The notes: generated from the letters alone by a model not told the origin. A stretch of 29,067 nt of DNA from Lingula anatina (GCF_001039355.2 NW_019773849.1:11090-40156); one strand, 5' to 3'; numbered from the stretch's first letter, positions 1 to 26,209 are shown. Numbers and translations: made by a program.

Positions 1-800
1 GTTCCTGGTTTTATGAAAAAGGCTATATATATATATAATTATACTATTGTACGTAATTGTGTTCTCAGAGCAAATTTATGTGAAAAGGGTATATAAGTTC
101 AGGAGCAATTATTTGTCATTTGTGCCATGATCAATGTTATTTTGGAGAAAAGATTATTTGCTTTCAGTTAAGTTGAAAGATATTCCAATTGGCTGCCATG
201 TCGGGGAAACTTACTGAACTGACTTTTGTTATTCTGCTGTGCAAATTTAATGGAAATCCCAAAGACTTGTAAAAAATGTCATAAGTAATTAACAAGTTTG
301 AAATTGAATGAAAGTCATCTTGTGTAATTAGTATTTATATTTATTGCTACAAACTGTAAATATATGATCAAAGGGTAAAACACGATATAGCATATCCTGT
401 TGTAAAAGAGTGCTATTCAGTGTAAAAAATGCTCCTTCAACTCTCCAAAGAGTTGTGACAAAACTATGCAAAATGCCATCTGAAGGTTTAAAACTTTTCT
501 TAGAAATATATATTTTCTAAAAATGATGTTGATTTGCTCAAAAATTTAACACTTGTATAAAATGTGTGCACTGGAAGATGTGAATAACTTGAATAGTGCA
601 GAAATACTTTCAATTTATCACCATCTGTTGAATATAATACTTCTTCATTTTGCTAAAAGCATTTTTGTGATAATATTAAATAACAGTAATGTATTTTACA
701 ATTACTTTTTAAATTGGTTAAACTGTTGATGAATTTTCACTAATATTTTTTAAAGTGAAGAATAAATTTTGGTTGAAATATGATACACCACTTTGTGTCA
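1..800 (+). other. Non-coding AT-rich stretch, possible 3' UTR of an upstream gene
   Basis: I see no convincing coding exon here; stops are dense in all frames. An AATAAA hexamer lies at 761-766, followed by T/GT-rich sequence (tttgtgtcattgaagtttta), the usual arrangement of an animal polyadenylation site on the + strand. The simplest reading is the 3' UTR of a + strand gene whose coding part is left of the window. This rests on the hexamer and its context alone; a chance AATAAA in AT-rich DNA is the alternative. Confidence 0.3.
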
Positions 801-1020
801 TTGAAGTTTTATTTAAAAAAAAACTCATTGAAGAAAAAACATCTTTTCAAAATCGCCAATGGAAGAACTGCCTAAGCAGATAATATTGATAAAAGTTGTA
901 GCATAGACTGAAAAAAAAGACTTGTTGCCTTATAACACTAATGCGTTGGCAGTGCTAATAGTTTTAGAGTGTGTTAGTTGAGCCAACTCTTCCTTGTCAG
1001 GAGGAACGAAAACATTACTT

Positions 1021-1559
1021 ATCAAACAATCATGCAGAAATAAACACTCGCGAGTGAGGTAAGTTATGAATTACGTTACATTAATATCCTTTAATCGTTT
1101 TTAAAGCTAAGATAAATTAATTACACGGAAGGACAGCCGAATTTCATGTCAGTTATACCAAGTTACCCTTATGTATATGGTTTTAATATCGTGCTTTTTT
1201 CATAGTGGACGGAGTATCTCCGTCTCGACTGCTCTCGACTCGAGAGTTTAAAAATATTACCTTACGTTGTATTTTATTCCAGAATTTATTGAAGTGACAA
1301 TTAAGGTTTACCACGCAGCCTTTCATGTATGCATCCTTGTATTCTATCTTAATTCTATGCAGCTTGGTGTATGGGACTACATGTACATGCACACGTACTC
1401 GAATATATTTAATTGTGATCGCTGTGACGGCTGAAAATTTGTTTAAATATTTACCATTTCTCTGTCTTATTTCTGTAGTTGCAGGAAGCAAGGAAGTCAC
1501 TAAAAGGAGAAATTGAAAAAGAACAAGAACAACAGGAGAGTGTTCAAATAATTTTTTAA
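1021..1559 (+). promoter_or_regulatory. Putative MIPEP promoter and 5' UTR
   Basis: The 12-bp palindrome CACTCGCGAGTG (1045-1056) is directly followed by a good splice donor (gag|gtaagt, intron from 1059). A polypyrimidine tract and acceptor (ttctgtagttgcag) end at 1484. This suggests a non-coding first exon ending at 1058 and a second exon that begins at 1485 and runs into the coding start. An in-frame TAA (1557-1559) directly precedes the ATG at 1560, so the coding region cannot extend further upstream in this exon. The transcription start is not determined; the first-exon assignment is inference. Confidence 0.4.
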
Positions 1560-11348
<9,789 letters not shown>

Positions 11349-11424
11349 CACAGCACCCCAAAATGATTTATATTCAAAATACTGGCACTTTTAATGCCAG
11401 GTTTTGCCCCCTTATTGCCTGGTT

Positions 11425-11435
11425 AATAAAATAAA
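11425..11435 (+). terminator. MIPEP polyadenylation signals
   Basis: Two overlapping AATAAA hexamers (11425-11430 and 11430-11435) begin 77 nt after the stop codon and are followed by T-rich sequence (ctgtttcttcaaattcattggttttccc). A short MIPEP 3' UTR of roughly 100 nt is implied. Confidence 0.7.
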
Positions 11436-11449
11436 CTGTTTCTTCAAAT

Positions 11450-12555
11450 TCATTGGTTTTCCCTCATTCCCTCATGTTTTTTTTAAATTCTGGTGTCATT
11501 TTAACTGAAAAGTAAATATATTTGTAACATATCCTAAGTTTAAAAGTTTCACAGAAAAGTTATGTGTATATATTGACATGATTGATAGAGAACAGACAAT
11601 AATTCTCAGTTTTCCATGTATTATTATGAAAAGAATAGCAGTAGAAGAACACTATGTTGAACCAAGATACCTTAATTTTATACATAATATCTTGTATAGA
11701 TAAAGCCATCACCTAGGTTATTCACCAGTGACAAGAACTTAGATTTCTGTTTAATTTACGTAGTCCATGCAGATTATAACATTTGAGTGTCAAATTTTAT
11801 CTTCATCTGCATCAACATGTTTTTTTGAAATAAAATCCAGTTAAGTTACTTCATAATACTTTGATCCTTTTTCTGTATTTCTTTTATCCACTGTACATCA
11901 GAATTAATCTTAAAAAGGCATATCACAACATTATTTTCAGCTTTTTGTCTGTACATTTGACAGCTTTGCTGCCTTGTTTTCAGAATATCTATTAATTGGT
12001 TCATGTAAGGCCACCCAAAAGGAAGAAAAAGGGGAACAATATATATGTTTTTTTTAATTTTCTTTAGAAAAAATTACACATAAATATACAAGCATTCATT
12101 TTTAAAGATATATTACACTTTTTACATTTTCTTAATAAATATACATAAATTTGACTCCAAATTCATTATGGCAATCATAGCTCACTTCATATGATACACG
12201 TACACAGTGACGTAAGGATAATTTTGTTAATCATGATTATCCACTGTTTTAATGATTAAATCACATAACATTATGTCAGCAATTCAAAGTTCAGTCCAAC
12301 CAAAAGAGGGCAGCACATATGTGTTAAAAGTGTACTCCACACACAAAAGACAGCAGCACCAACTCTAAACGTATGTACAATAATACGTAAATGGCGCTGT
12401 GTTCTTGCCCTCAAATCTGTCAGAAATTCAACTGTTACTGCTTCTGGCTGTGAAAGCATCTAATCTGATAAACAATGCTTCACATTTTTCAATAATGACA
12501 TGTTACGTAATTACACCAACAAAGTGTCATACTGGAAGTATTGTCATACATTATG
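11450..12555 (-). other. Convergent intergenic region and XRRA1-like 3' UTR
   Basis: No open coding exon is supported here on either strand. The part next to 12555 must be 3' UTR of the - strand gene. I could not fix its end: the complement of AATAAA is not evident close by, while ATTAAA-type matches (TTTAAT on the + strand) occur at 12053-12058 and near 12248. The 3' UTR may therefore be several hundred bases long. Confidence 0.4.
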
Positions 12556-15500
12556 CTATTTCTGGTTTTTCTTAGACACTTCATCTAAAGTGGATTTCAG
12601 TGCTTTCCTAGCCTCCCTGGCGTCATGCATGGATGCTGTTCTCACAGCATTGTATTTTCTCTGGACCTGAAAATATCAAATAATCATGCAAAATATATTT
12701 TAAATTGAATAAGTTGAGATGAAGAATAATATTGCATAACAAGATAAAAATTATTTGACATAACACAACAAAAATCCTGTGATGTAGGGTCTTGACGAAA
12801 TCATGAAGCATTGAAAAATTATGCTTCCCTTATGTCATAGGTTAAGGTGAAAGGTCACACCAGAGCCAGAAGAAAGATGGGCTCCCCAGTCAGAAGCCAC
12901 AACAAACTGACAAAATTTAGCTCAACTTTCATAACTATAAACAGCCACCCACAATGTACTTACATCCCCAAGTAAAGTAGGTGCCTCAGGAAAGTCCTTC
13001 ATCTTTCTCTTGTCCTTCAAAGCCACGTTAAGTGGAGCCTCTGTTACCGCGGTCCTTGTCTTCATCTCCGTCAGCATGTCGTCTACTTTCTCTTGGTATG
13101 TTTTGGGAGGGACATCACTAAGGTATTTATGCTGGAAGGAAATTCAATGTTGAAATTATGGATGAACTTTCAATGTGAGAAATAAATTTCCCATTTCTAA
13201 TACAGTTCCAGGGCCTTCTGATGAATTTCAGTAATGACATTGTGTTTAAAATACATTTATAAGGTATTGGTAAGCAACGCACCAATACATGTGCCTGCTG
13301 GACATAAGCTTCAAAATGATGGACATTGTATCCTGGGAAAATAGTGGACATTGTGTTACAGCTTGCCGTCTAATCTACTAACAGACACTGAACAGATTCC
13401 CCGTGGGGAAGTATTCAAGTGGGTTGGCCATATTTGACTCTTGGACTAGTTAGTCCACTGTTCTGAATGCTGCATTGTGTTAGGTGTGCCTGGCCAGAGG
13501 AAATGCATTGTGTTAGGTGTGCCTGGCCAGAGGAAATGCATTGTGCTAGGTGTGCCTGGCCAGAAGAAATGCATTGTGTTAGGTGCAACTGGCCAGTGGA
13601 AATGCATTGTGTTAGGTGTGCCTGGCGAAAATCATATTGTGCTAGAAGAAATGCAGATGTCTCACCTGTTTATATGGTTCAAAAGGCTTTTGTATCCTGT
13701 CCAGCTGGACCACATTGTCCCTGAACACTATGGGGTGATCCAGCATCTGTTTTAGGGCACGCACACTGCCTTGAAGGTCTGCAATGTAATAATAATAATA
13801 AAAATGATAATAATGAATTACTGCAAACAAATATAATAACAGTTTATTGCAAATAATATTTGTCATAATGAAATTTTGCTACATAATAATGGTAATGTAG
13901 ATAATGAAAAAATACCAGAAGTATGGCAGATAACTATTATCTCAGAGTCTATAGAATGTGACTGTCCTTTTGGAATTTCAAAATACAGGATATATCAAGC
14001 CCATCTACCTGGCACTGAAAGTCTTTCAATTTTTTTTTCTGTATTTTTGAATTTGGAATCCACTTTATCTAAGGGGAGTCTTGAGCAAAGAAAAAAGTCA
14101 TCAAATAAAGAGAGAGAGAGAAAGAAAATTTGGCAGATACAGATTTAGGATTGATTTTCAGATAAAGACAGAGATATTAGAGGAATGTTTACCTTTGGGG
14201 ATATGAGTATTGGGGTCCTCTGGTGCATCTAACAAAATTTCGTATCCCTTATAATGCCCCGGGACAGTCTTCTTTTTCCTTTGTTTTTCAGGTTTCTGAG
14301 TCTCCTTTGGAGGCCTAGGTTGATCTTTTGTGATGTTTTCATCAATCTGAAAAATGCATAAAATAGTCAAATTGCACATTAAAACAGGACATATGTAAAA
14401 TACCAGTGTATTTATATGTTTAAAAAAATTCAACTCTATTTTTCAAAAAGAGTTTCCAAAAACAATAATGATAGCCAGATTAAGGTAACTGTGAACTGAG
14501 ATTTGTATAAAAATGTTCTGACAATATGTGCTTGGATATTTCAAAACCAGTGAAAAAATAAACATCAATATATTCTTTAGCCAATATTAATCTACCTGTG
14601 TCATAAAGAAAGTATCTCCATCTTCTTCAGTTTCTTGTTGCTGAGGAGGCCATGCCTCTCCTGGCTCTTGGTTTGACCTTTCACCCTTGACCTCTGACCT
14701 CATGTCATGTGGTACTGACCCAGCAGACTGTGGTCTTGACCTCTGCTTTGGAGACTGGGCAATGGGAGGGAGGGGTTTACTGGGGTCCATTCCCCCTGGG
14801 GTGACATTGCGAGAGGAAGGAGCGGAGGAGGGGAGGGATCTCATCCTCTTTGGTGCCTCGAGTGCCAGCAGTTCATCAACATTGCATCGTGGAATAGGTG
14901 GCACCACTGTCTTAACCTGTAAAAAGTGACATACATCAAATACTCAAATGAATTATATTGCAACAACTGACAATTTTCAACTGAAAAAAAAAGTGCACAA
15001 AAATGCAATATGTAAATGGTTATTGTGATCAGTGCATACTGCTCTTTATTTTGGCAATACATCTCTCTTATATGCATCTGACCATTTCTCAAGGAGGCTC
15101 AAGTAATGGTTAAAAGCTGGTTTAAAATGCCAGTTTTTTTAAATATTTTCCTGCTTTAGATTATAATTTTGGTCAATAAATTTAGACCAATGTTCAGGCT
15201 AAAGATATTTTATAAAACCAGTCCCTCCCCTGGTGATTATTAATGTGTTAAAAGTAGTTTCCAGGACTGTCACACTGACCTTCCTGCTGGCCTTCTGTGG
15301 CACCTCCACATGTGGCTTAATGGCTGGCTGTGGTTTCTTCCTGACCACCCTGATACCCAGCCTGTCCTGGAGGTACTGCTTCAGTATCGGGGGGTCACCA
15401 CTGTTCCGAGTGGTCAGCGGGTTGTCATGGATGACCAGTTCATTGAGCATGGGCCAGGCAGCCACGGGAAGGAGGGCTTCTTGGTCTTCAATCTGAAAAA

Positions 15501-17792
15501 TAGGTTATTTATGGAATTTAAAAAAAAAAGGAAAGAAAAACTTTTGCAAATTTGCAGCAACAGATTTTTCTTGCAAATTCTCTGAGAGTGTTTGACACAA
15601 ACCAGATAGTTTGCTGAAAATGTTTCATTTTGCTATGGGTGAGCTTTTATGGCATTAAGGTTTTTTGTCATGAGAACTGAACCAATGTTCAACAGTTTCC
15701 ATTTTTAATTAAAAACTTAAGGACAATTATGAGACCTTCCAAAAAATAAATAAATTACTGGTCCTGACTGAACTTCACCAGTGAGGATCTTCCTTCACTC
15801 TGTCAATTGATGAACAGTCTTACCTGGTTAAATGCCAGATTAAGGTACTGGAGCTCAGGGAAGGGGGGTGGCATGGCGATCCCGTCTGCATCAGCCTGGT
15901 CTGCGGGAATGTCAATGCGAGGCTCCACAGACTCTGCAGGGGGGATGTTCGCTCTCTCTGTCATAAAAGGAGATGGTAACTCTGGCAACTCTGGTATCTC
16001 AGCAGGTGCCATTTCCTGCTCTACTAATGGTGTGTTCTGATTGGGCAGAGGGACCTCTGCAGGAGGTAAGTCCTGATTGGCTGCAGGATTCTCTGCAGGG
16101 GGTGCCTGCTGTTCAACTGGAGCTGTGTTCTGATTGGATGAGGGAACTTGGTTTTCCATAGGAGGAGCCTGTTGCACTTCTGGGGCTGCATCTTGACCAG
16201 ATTTGGGGACATCAGCTGGAGGTATTTCCTGCTCTGCAGGGGGTACTTGCTGCTCTGATGGAAGCACCTCAGCTGGGGGTATGTCCTCATTGGCTGTTTG
16301 TTTCTCTGTAGGGGGTATTTGCTGGTTTCCAGAGGGTGTCTGTGCTCTCAGTGCTTGCTGCTGCTGTTCTACGGCTTGGATGTGGCTTGTCTCTTCTGCT
16401 ACTGCCCTCTGGTATGCAGACTCAGCGGCCTCCTCCCTGTCCAGCTGCTCTAACTTTGCTTTTAGCTCATCAAGTGTGATATTGGTGGCTAGAGAAAAAA
16501 AATAAATATTAAGTAAATAAATAAATAAATTTTACGAGAGGGGTGTAGGTACCTCAGAAGCTAAGGAACCAGAATCAGAAGTTTATTGACAATCACCCTA
16601 CATCTGGGCATGATCAAATACAAATATAAGAAGTAATCTGCAGAGTGATTACCGTAAACAGTTAGAGATACATTATAATGTCTAAACTAATGCAGGGAAA
16701 GTAGAAGTACTACACAATATAGATCGATATGGGGATCACCCCACAAAAAAAAAAAAAAAAACTAATTCAACTAGAATAGGCTACACTAAACCTTATATTA
16801 AACTATTATTTAGGGGGATATGAGAACTGCATCGTCAGTTTATCTAGGTTTTATTCAGCATAGATGCAATTTTCATATCCCTAGCTTTAAAACAATCATC
16901 AAGAAAGTCAGTTGTGCATTTTACGATATCAAAATCATTACATTGCAGTATGGCAAGAAAAAGTTCACTGCTAAGGAAGGGGCAAGTGTCCTCCACTGGA
17001 TTAGCCATTACTGCTATATTATAGTACATGTACTGCTTTGGATAATCCAAGGATGTTTATTGATAAACGTCTTATACGTCCTTGAATAATCTAACCACTC
17101 ACCATCTCTGTCTTCTTCCTCCATTTTTCTTTGACTTCTAGCACTGAGTGGCCTGGACTTTGGTGTCTTGCTTTTCTTCATCTTCTTGAAGGCTGGACTT
17201 TCTTGCGTAATCAGTCTACCTCCCACCAACCTCAGCTGTGGCACTGAGAAAATGTTGTTCTTTTCCAGACTGAGGTGACGCAGCCTAAAATGTAGAATGA
17301 AATAATTCTTATATTGTGTCAGAATTTTTCACTGCGGTGGTTTATTTATCTATATCCATATTTTGATTAAAAGGAAAAAAAATTCAAGCGTAGATTATAT
17401 TTCCTTTTCCTTTTCTCAATTGATCATAAACGCTATCTAAAATACATGAAATCCTATCTCACCTCCTCAGTCCGGCTAATGCAGAAAAAGTTGAAAGATC
17501 AGACAGTTTGTTGTCATCTAAAAATAATATTTCTAAAGCAGGAAATCTTTCCATTCTTTTCTCTCTGAAAATAAAGTATTAAAATGACATAATCAGTACA
17601 TGTAACAGTATAAAAGATTCTTTGAAAATCGTGTTATTCAAGTTGAATAAATTAAATAATTATTAAATAACTGATTATCTTTTGTTCAGTATCAACAATT
17701 ACTTTTCTAAAACATAGAAATTGTAACAAAACAACTTTTAATAATTATACATTATAAAATAACAACAATAAAAACAACAATAATAATAATAA

Positions 17793-17847
<55 letters not shown>

Positions 17848-18730
17848 ATGAAAGAATACTATAACACAAAATGAATGAACTTTTTAAAACTCTAAAACAA
17901 ATGTTGCAAAAAAAAAAAAAAAAAATCCAAAGTGATCATTTGCTAACAGTTTACTTATTTAAAATTAATACTTACTTTTCTGATTTAAAAGGTTGAGCTA
18001 GATCAGGTGGAAGCTCTTTAAAATTATTCCCTGTTAAATGTAGCACCCTAAGTTTTGGAATGACGCCAAGCATTAGAATATCTTCCTTGGCCAGGTTGTT
18101 ATATGACAGATCAAGGACCTAAAAAGGGAAAAGTTGATTATGGAAGTGCTGGTAACTAGTGAATGAATGTGAATGATACTTATAAAAGCATGTAGTATGT
18201 AGCCATTCTCAAAGGCCAGAAAGGAGGGGGGACATCAGAAAATTGACTATTTCCTTTTAATCTTACAAATATCAAAACAGACAACAATTTACAAAATATA
18301 CAAAGATGTTCCCAACAAAGTCCACATAGTGTAAAAGTAGTTTTAAATACATCAAAATATTACCTCCAAATGAGGAAAGTCCTTGCGTGTAATACGTATT
18401 CCTCTTAACCCATTAAGTGGAATCTCTAATTCACGAATAATTGGGAAACCACGGAATGCCTCTGCAATGAAAAAAAAAAATTATGCTAGATTTTAAAAAT
18501 TAAAAGAAGAAAAACATTTTGAGTACATAATGATAAATCATTCAACATAATTTATCAAACTGTATAGGTAAGGGATTTATAGGAGAAAAAAAGGCAGGGA
18601 TTAATTTATCTGAAATGAAAGAATTTCAAATTTACTAACAATCAAAAAATGAAATAGATAAAAAAAATTATTATCTTACAATCCTGATATTTAAGTAATA
18701 TACAAATCTATCCAAAAGATCTACCCAAGC

Positions 18731-18765
<35 letters not shown>

Positions 18766-20428
18766 GACACACACACACGCACACACACTTACCGAATGGC
18801 AAGAAGTTTTCCCCTGCATTGACATAAGCCACATTGTCAAAGAGGCCCAGATCTTCCTCCTTCACCTCAGTGATTCCTTTCCCACAGATGTTCACAGAAC
18901 ACAGGTCTGAGGGGTCCTCTACACAGCTGTGCTTCATCTGCAGGAGAGGAATGAAATTATTATTATACTGCTGACTTTTTTCTTGGGTCATCTTGAAATA
19001 AATTTTTCCCAATGGTCTACAATCAATAGTTTTTATCAATTAAAAATTATCTTAAAGTTCTTTACTTTCTATTCAATGAAAGAGGGCCAAACCAAAAGTT
19101 AGGTATAGCTGAAAGGTTGAATATAATATGGAAATGGTAAAGTATCTGCGACCAGAGTGGTAATATCTTCTTACCTTTGTCTGTATCACAATATACCATG
19201 CAATTTGACAAGACAACTCAATTTTTACCCTAAATAGCTGGACAGCTAGCTTTCTTCACTGGTCAAGATATTTTTTTTTAACAAAATTGCTAGAAAATAT
19301 AATGTTCTTGTTCCCATAAACCCCCCCCCCCAGTGTCCTCACATGCCAAAAAAATTCTTTAAAGATAAACAGTCCCATTCCTACTGAAAGCCAGGTGATA
19401 TCATAAGATTGCATGGGACACTTGAGACTGCATAGGAGTATTTGCTACTGCAGAAGCCAACCACCTTCTATTTCTGAAAAATCTGTGATACACCTCTGGG
19501 ATAAAAAAAAAAGAAGAAGAAGAAATAAACGAAAGGACAATTGCAGGTATGCAAATGAACTGACCAAGTAGAAGCCATCTAAAGTCTCTCCTTCCTCTTC
19601 ATCACTGAGATTGCCCTGTAGTCTTGGAGTGCTTATTGGGGCAGCTGATTGCTTTTTCTCTTCTTTGATCTGTGAGTATGTCTTTGGCTTTGAACAAAGA
19701 ACAGCCTTGAAGCGGCGACGCTGTTCTGCTCGTAATGAGACCAGCCATGCGCCTCCTCCTGAAAATGAATTTCATTTCTTTTAAATAATAATGCATGATA
19801 GCTTTGCCATTATGAAATCATGTTGATGCATCATCCTCTAATATATACCGGTACATGTAGGAGTATTGGAAAATGATTATTGAGGCTGCAATACCTATAA
19901 AAATACCTGGGGAATCTTTTTTTAATGCAAATATGCTTAATAAATAAGGTGACAATTTGTTGTCTCTCCAACTCAACCCCCCCCCCCATACCCCTTTAAC
20001 CCCCACCCCTTCCAAATACCCCTCCTATAATTTTTCAGCAACTGAAATGTAGCATTGGTTGGTTCTCCACATTTCGCGCTATTTCCTGTGCGTAGTTTTA
20101 AACCCAGCAACGTTACGATTTTCACTCAACATGTTTCTAGTAAAATTAAAGCAGAATACACTCTTGCCATCATTGGATAGAAGCCTGCTATATGCATTTG
20201 TTCTCATTTCTTATGTCCATGACCTTATTTACCACAATCTCGACTGAAACGACTATATTTGTACGTTTTCTGAACAGTATACGCAGTATCAAACTATGCA
20301 GTTTCAATTTTGTGAGATTGAAATGTACACTGACCTTCCTCAGATTGTTTGAATATACTTCTGACAGGAAAGCAATTGCCAGGAACTCCAACACCCCCAT
20401 CGTCATATTTCACTCCTGGTATCGCCAT
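12556..20428 (-). CDS. XRRA1: XRRA1-like leucine-rich-repeat protein (X-ray radiation resistance-associated 1), 14 exons
   Basis: The 900-aa spliced product matches vertebrate XRRA1 (about 790 aa) along its length. The N-terminus has the family pattern (MAIPG...DDGG...NCFP). Residues about 130-320 carry LRRs with hallmarks such as VLDLSYNNL, VLHLTGNNF, ILFLDDNKL and HLSLEKNNI. Two more LRRs follow (PPFPELQYLNLAFNQ, MLNELVIHDNPL), then LKQYLQDRLGIRVVRKK. The C-terminal half has HYKGYEILLDAP, LKQMLDHP and a basic, helical tail. Between the LRR blocks (residues about 340-525, exon 8) is a long Pro/Glu/Gln-rich loop with repeated PPAE and PNQNT-like units, longer than in vertebrates. The vertebrate protein was named for its link to X-ray response; its biochemical role is uncertain, and no enzyme motif is seen. 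All splice junctions are GT-AG and keep frame. The start at 20428 gives the family N-terminus. Confidence 0.9.
13471..13640 (-). repeat. 33-bp minisatellite, about five units, in XRRA1-like intron 12
   Basis: The + strand core tgcattgtgttaggtg recurs at 13471, 13504, 13537, 13570 and 13603, exactly 33 bp apart, followed by cctggccag and then aggaaa-like sequence. A decayed sixth unit runs toward 13655. The array starts about 25 bp inside the intron from the exon 12 donor (13665). On the - strand each unit contains tttcctctggccag, which resembles a 3' splice site. Confidence 0.85.
17784..17849. repeat. (AAT)n/(AAAT)n microsatellite in XRRA1-like intron 5
   Basis: A few AAT units are followed by about 15 AAAT units. 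Confidence 0.95.
18735..18788. repeat. (TC)n(AC)n microsatellite next to the XRRA1-like exon 3 donor
   Basis: About 14 TC units are followed by AC units that run directly into the donor (18792). On the transcript strand the intron therefore starts gtaagtgtgtgtgtg and continues as (GT)n(GA)n. Confidence 0.9.
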
Positions 20429-20689
20429 TTTGAAACATCACCCTGGAGACGAATGTTACCGGAAATAGACGATCTTTTTATTTTCATAATTATAGAGTAC
20501 AAATGCTTATATTCTCAATGCACTAAATCTTATAATCGATTTTGAAAGCAAAACGCCACTTAAGGCAGGTTAATTTATAATTAAATCTAAAATAAAACAT
20601 AAATAATATACATCCGAGTGAATTCTCGCATGTCTCGCGAGATTTCATTTACACTTCCGGTACGTATGTTTTGCTGCAGTTTCAGAATG
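20429..20689. promoter_or_regulatory. Divergent promoter between XRRA1-like gene and NKAP
   Basis: Only about 620 bp separate the two start codons. Within that lie the perfect palindrome TCTCGCGAGA (20633-20642) and an ETS-type site, acttccgg (20653-20660, CCGGAAGT on the - strand). A second ccggaa occurs near 20459, just upstream of the XRRA1-like ATG. TCTCGCGAGA is a known vertebrate housekeeping and bidirectional core-promoter element (linked to BANP and ZBTB33). No TATA box is placed with confidence. A donor-like gtaagg at 20689 could end a non-coding first NKAP exon. The role of these sites in this organism is inference. Confidence 0.55.
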
Positions 20690-21050
20690 TAAGGTTATAA
20701 CAAAGTTACAAGTGAGATAAACTTGCTTGATTGACTTTAAATGCTAAGAATTTTGTTTACATGTAACGTTGAGCAAGTATATTCCATACAGGTTCCATGA
20801 TAAAGATCTGTTTATGTTTAGGCATGTTTTAGTAGAAATTAGAATAGGTCATAGTTCTGATTAAGAGGGAATTTAAGACAGTCGGATATACCTAAAACTT
20901 CTTACCTTTTACTTTTTTATCTTCCGAAAACAGTAACTGTCTGTTTCTGAGAAAAAAGACCTGCTCCTCATCAACATTTTAATGCATTTTAATGTAATCT
21001 TTACCCCTTTTTTTTATATTACAGATACTCTGCAAACAAGAGCAAAAGAG
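20690..21050 (+). other. Probable NKAP 5' UTR intron and short leader
   Basis: A T-rich tract and acceptor (tttttttatattacag) end at 21024, so the first coding exon probably begins at 21025 with a 26-nt leader before the ATG at 21051. The matching donor is most simply the gtaagg at 20689, giving an intron of about 336 bp in the leader. Upstream in-frame ATG 20982 lies inside that intron and is not the likely start. Confidence 0.5.
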
Positions 21051-25947
<4,897 letters not shown>

Positions 25948-26188
25948 TAGAACTGAACAATATGGACTAAGTTTATATTTGTTCAGGACCAAATACGTTG
26001 TTAAAGCTGATGTATATATATTCTGGACTAATTCCTGATGTTGATAATTGAAACTTATAAAATTATTGTGGTTTTATGGCTTCTGCTTTGGGATAAATAA
26101 GAGCATTATAAAAGATAGTTTCCTCGACACATCAGTCGGATAAAAACTTATTCACCAAGGATTGACTGTTTCAATGAAGTTGAGCTCA

Positions 26189-26206
26189 AATAAATAAAGT
26201 AATAAA
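26189..26206 (+). terminator. NKAP polyadenylation signals
   Basis: Overlapping AATAAA hexamers at 26189-26194 and 26193-26198, and a third at 26201-26206, lie about 240 nt after the NKAP stop codon. T/GT-rich sequence (tattgttgttacac) follows. These are the best candidates for the NKAP 3' end. Confidence 0.6.
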
Positions 26207-26209
26207 TAT

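Larger units (their letters stand above)
12556..20428 (-). other. XRRA1: Exon map of the XRRA1-like gene
   Basis: Coding exons in transcript order, - strand (coordinates given low-high): 20335-20428, 19565-19758, 18793-18937, 18364-18461, 17976-18118, 17463-17564, 17103-17284, 15824-16488, 15280-15492, 14596-14916, 14193-14346, 13666-13778, 12964-13131, 12556-12666 (stop TAG, complement of 12556-12558). The sum is 2703 nt. Exon 8 (665 nt) is by far the longest and encodes the Pro/Glu-rich loop. Introns over 300 bp are 19759-20334, 18938-19564, 17565-17975, 16489-17102, 15493-15823, 14917-15279 and 13779-14192. They hold A/T tracts, short poly-C runs (from 19321 and from 19978) and simple repeats, with no further gene recognised. 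Confidence 0.85.

Noticed and set aside
13467-13755. Open + strand frames with Cys-rich repeats (MHCVRCAWPEE), resembling a small zinc-binding repeat protein
   Set aside because: The 33-bp minisatellite unit is a multiple of three, which keeps frames open by chance. The region is intronic to a well-supported - strand gene and overlaps its exon 12.
16724-16762. Short GGGG-atca-CCCC hairpin followed by an A run, considered as the 3' end of a SINE
   Set aside because: I found no tRNA-like A or B box and no target-site duplication in the preceding sequence.
19321-19332. Poly-C runs here and from 19978, considered as structured or regulatory elements
   Set aside because: Plain homopolymers in introns with no surrounding pattern; a G-quadruplex on the other strand is possible but unsupported.
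20982-21050. Upstream ATG at 20982 as the NKAP start
   Set aside because: The intervening codons include the polypyrimidine tract and acceptor ending at 21024. ATG 21051 gives the acidic/Ser-rich start followed by the RS region.
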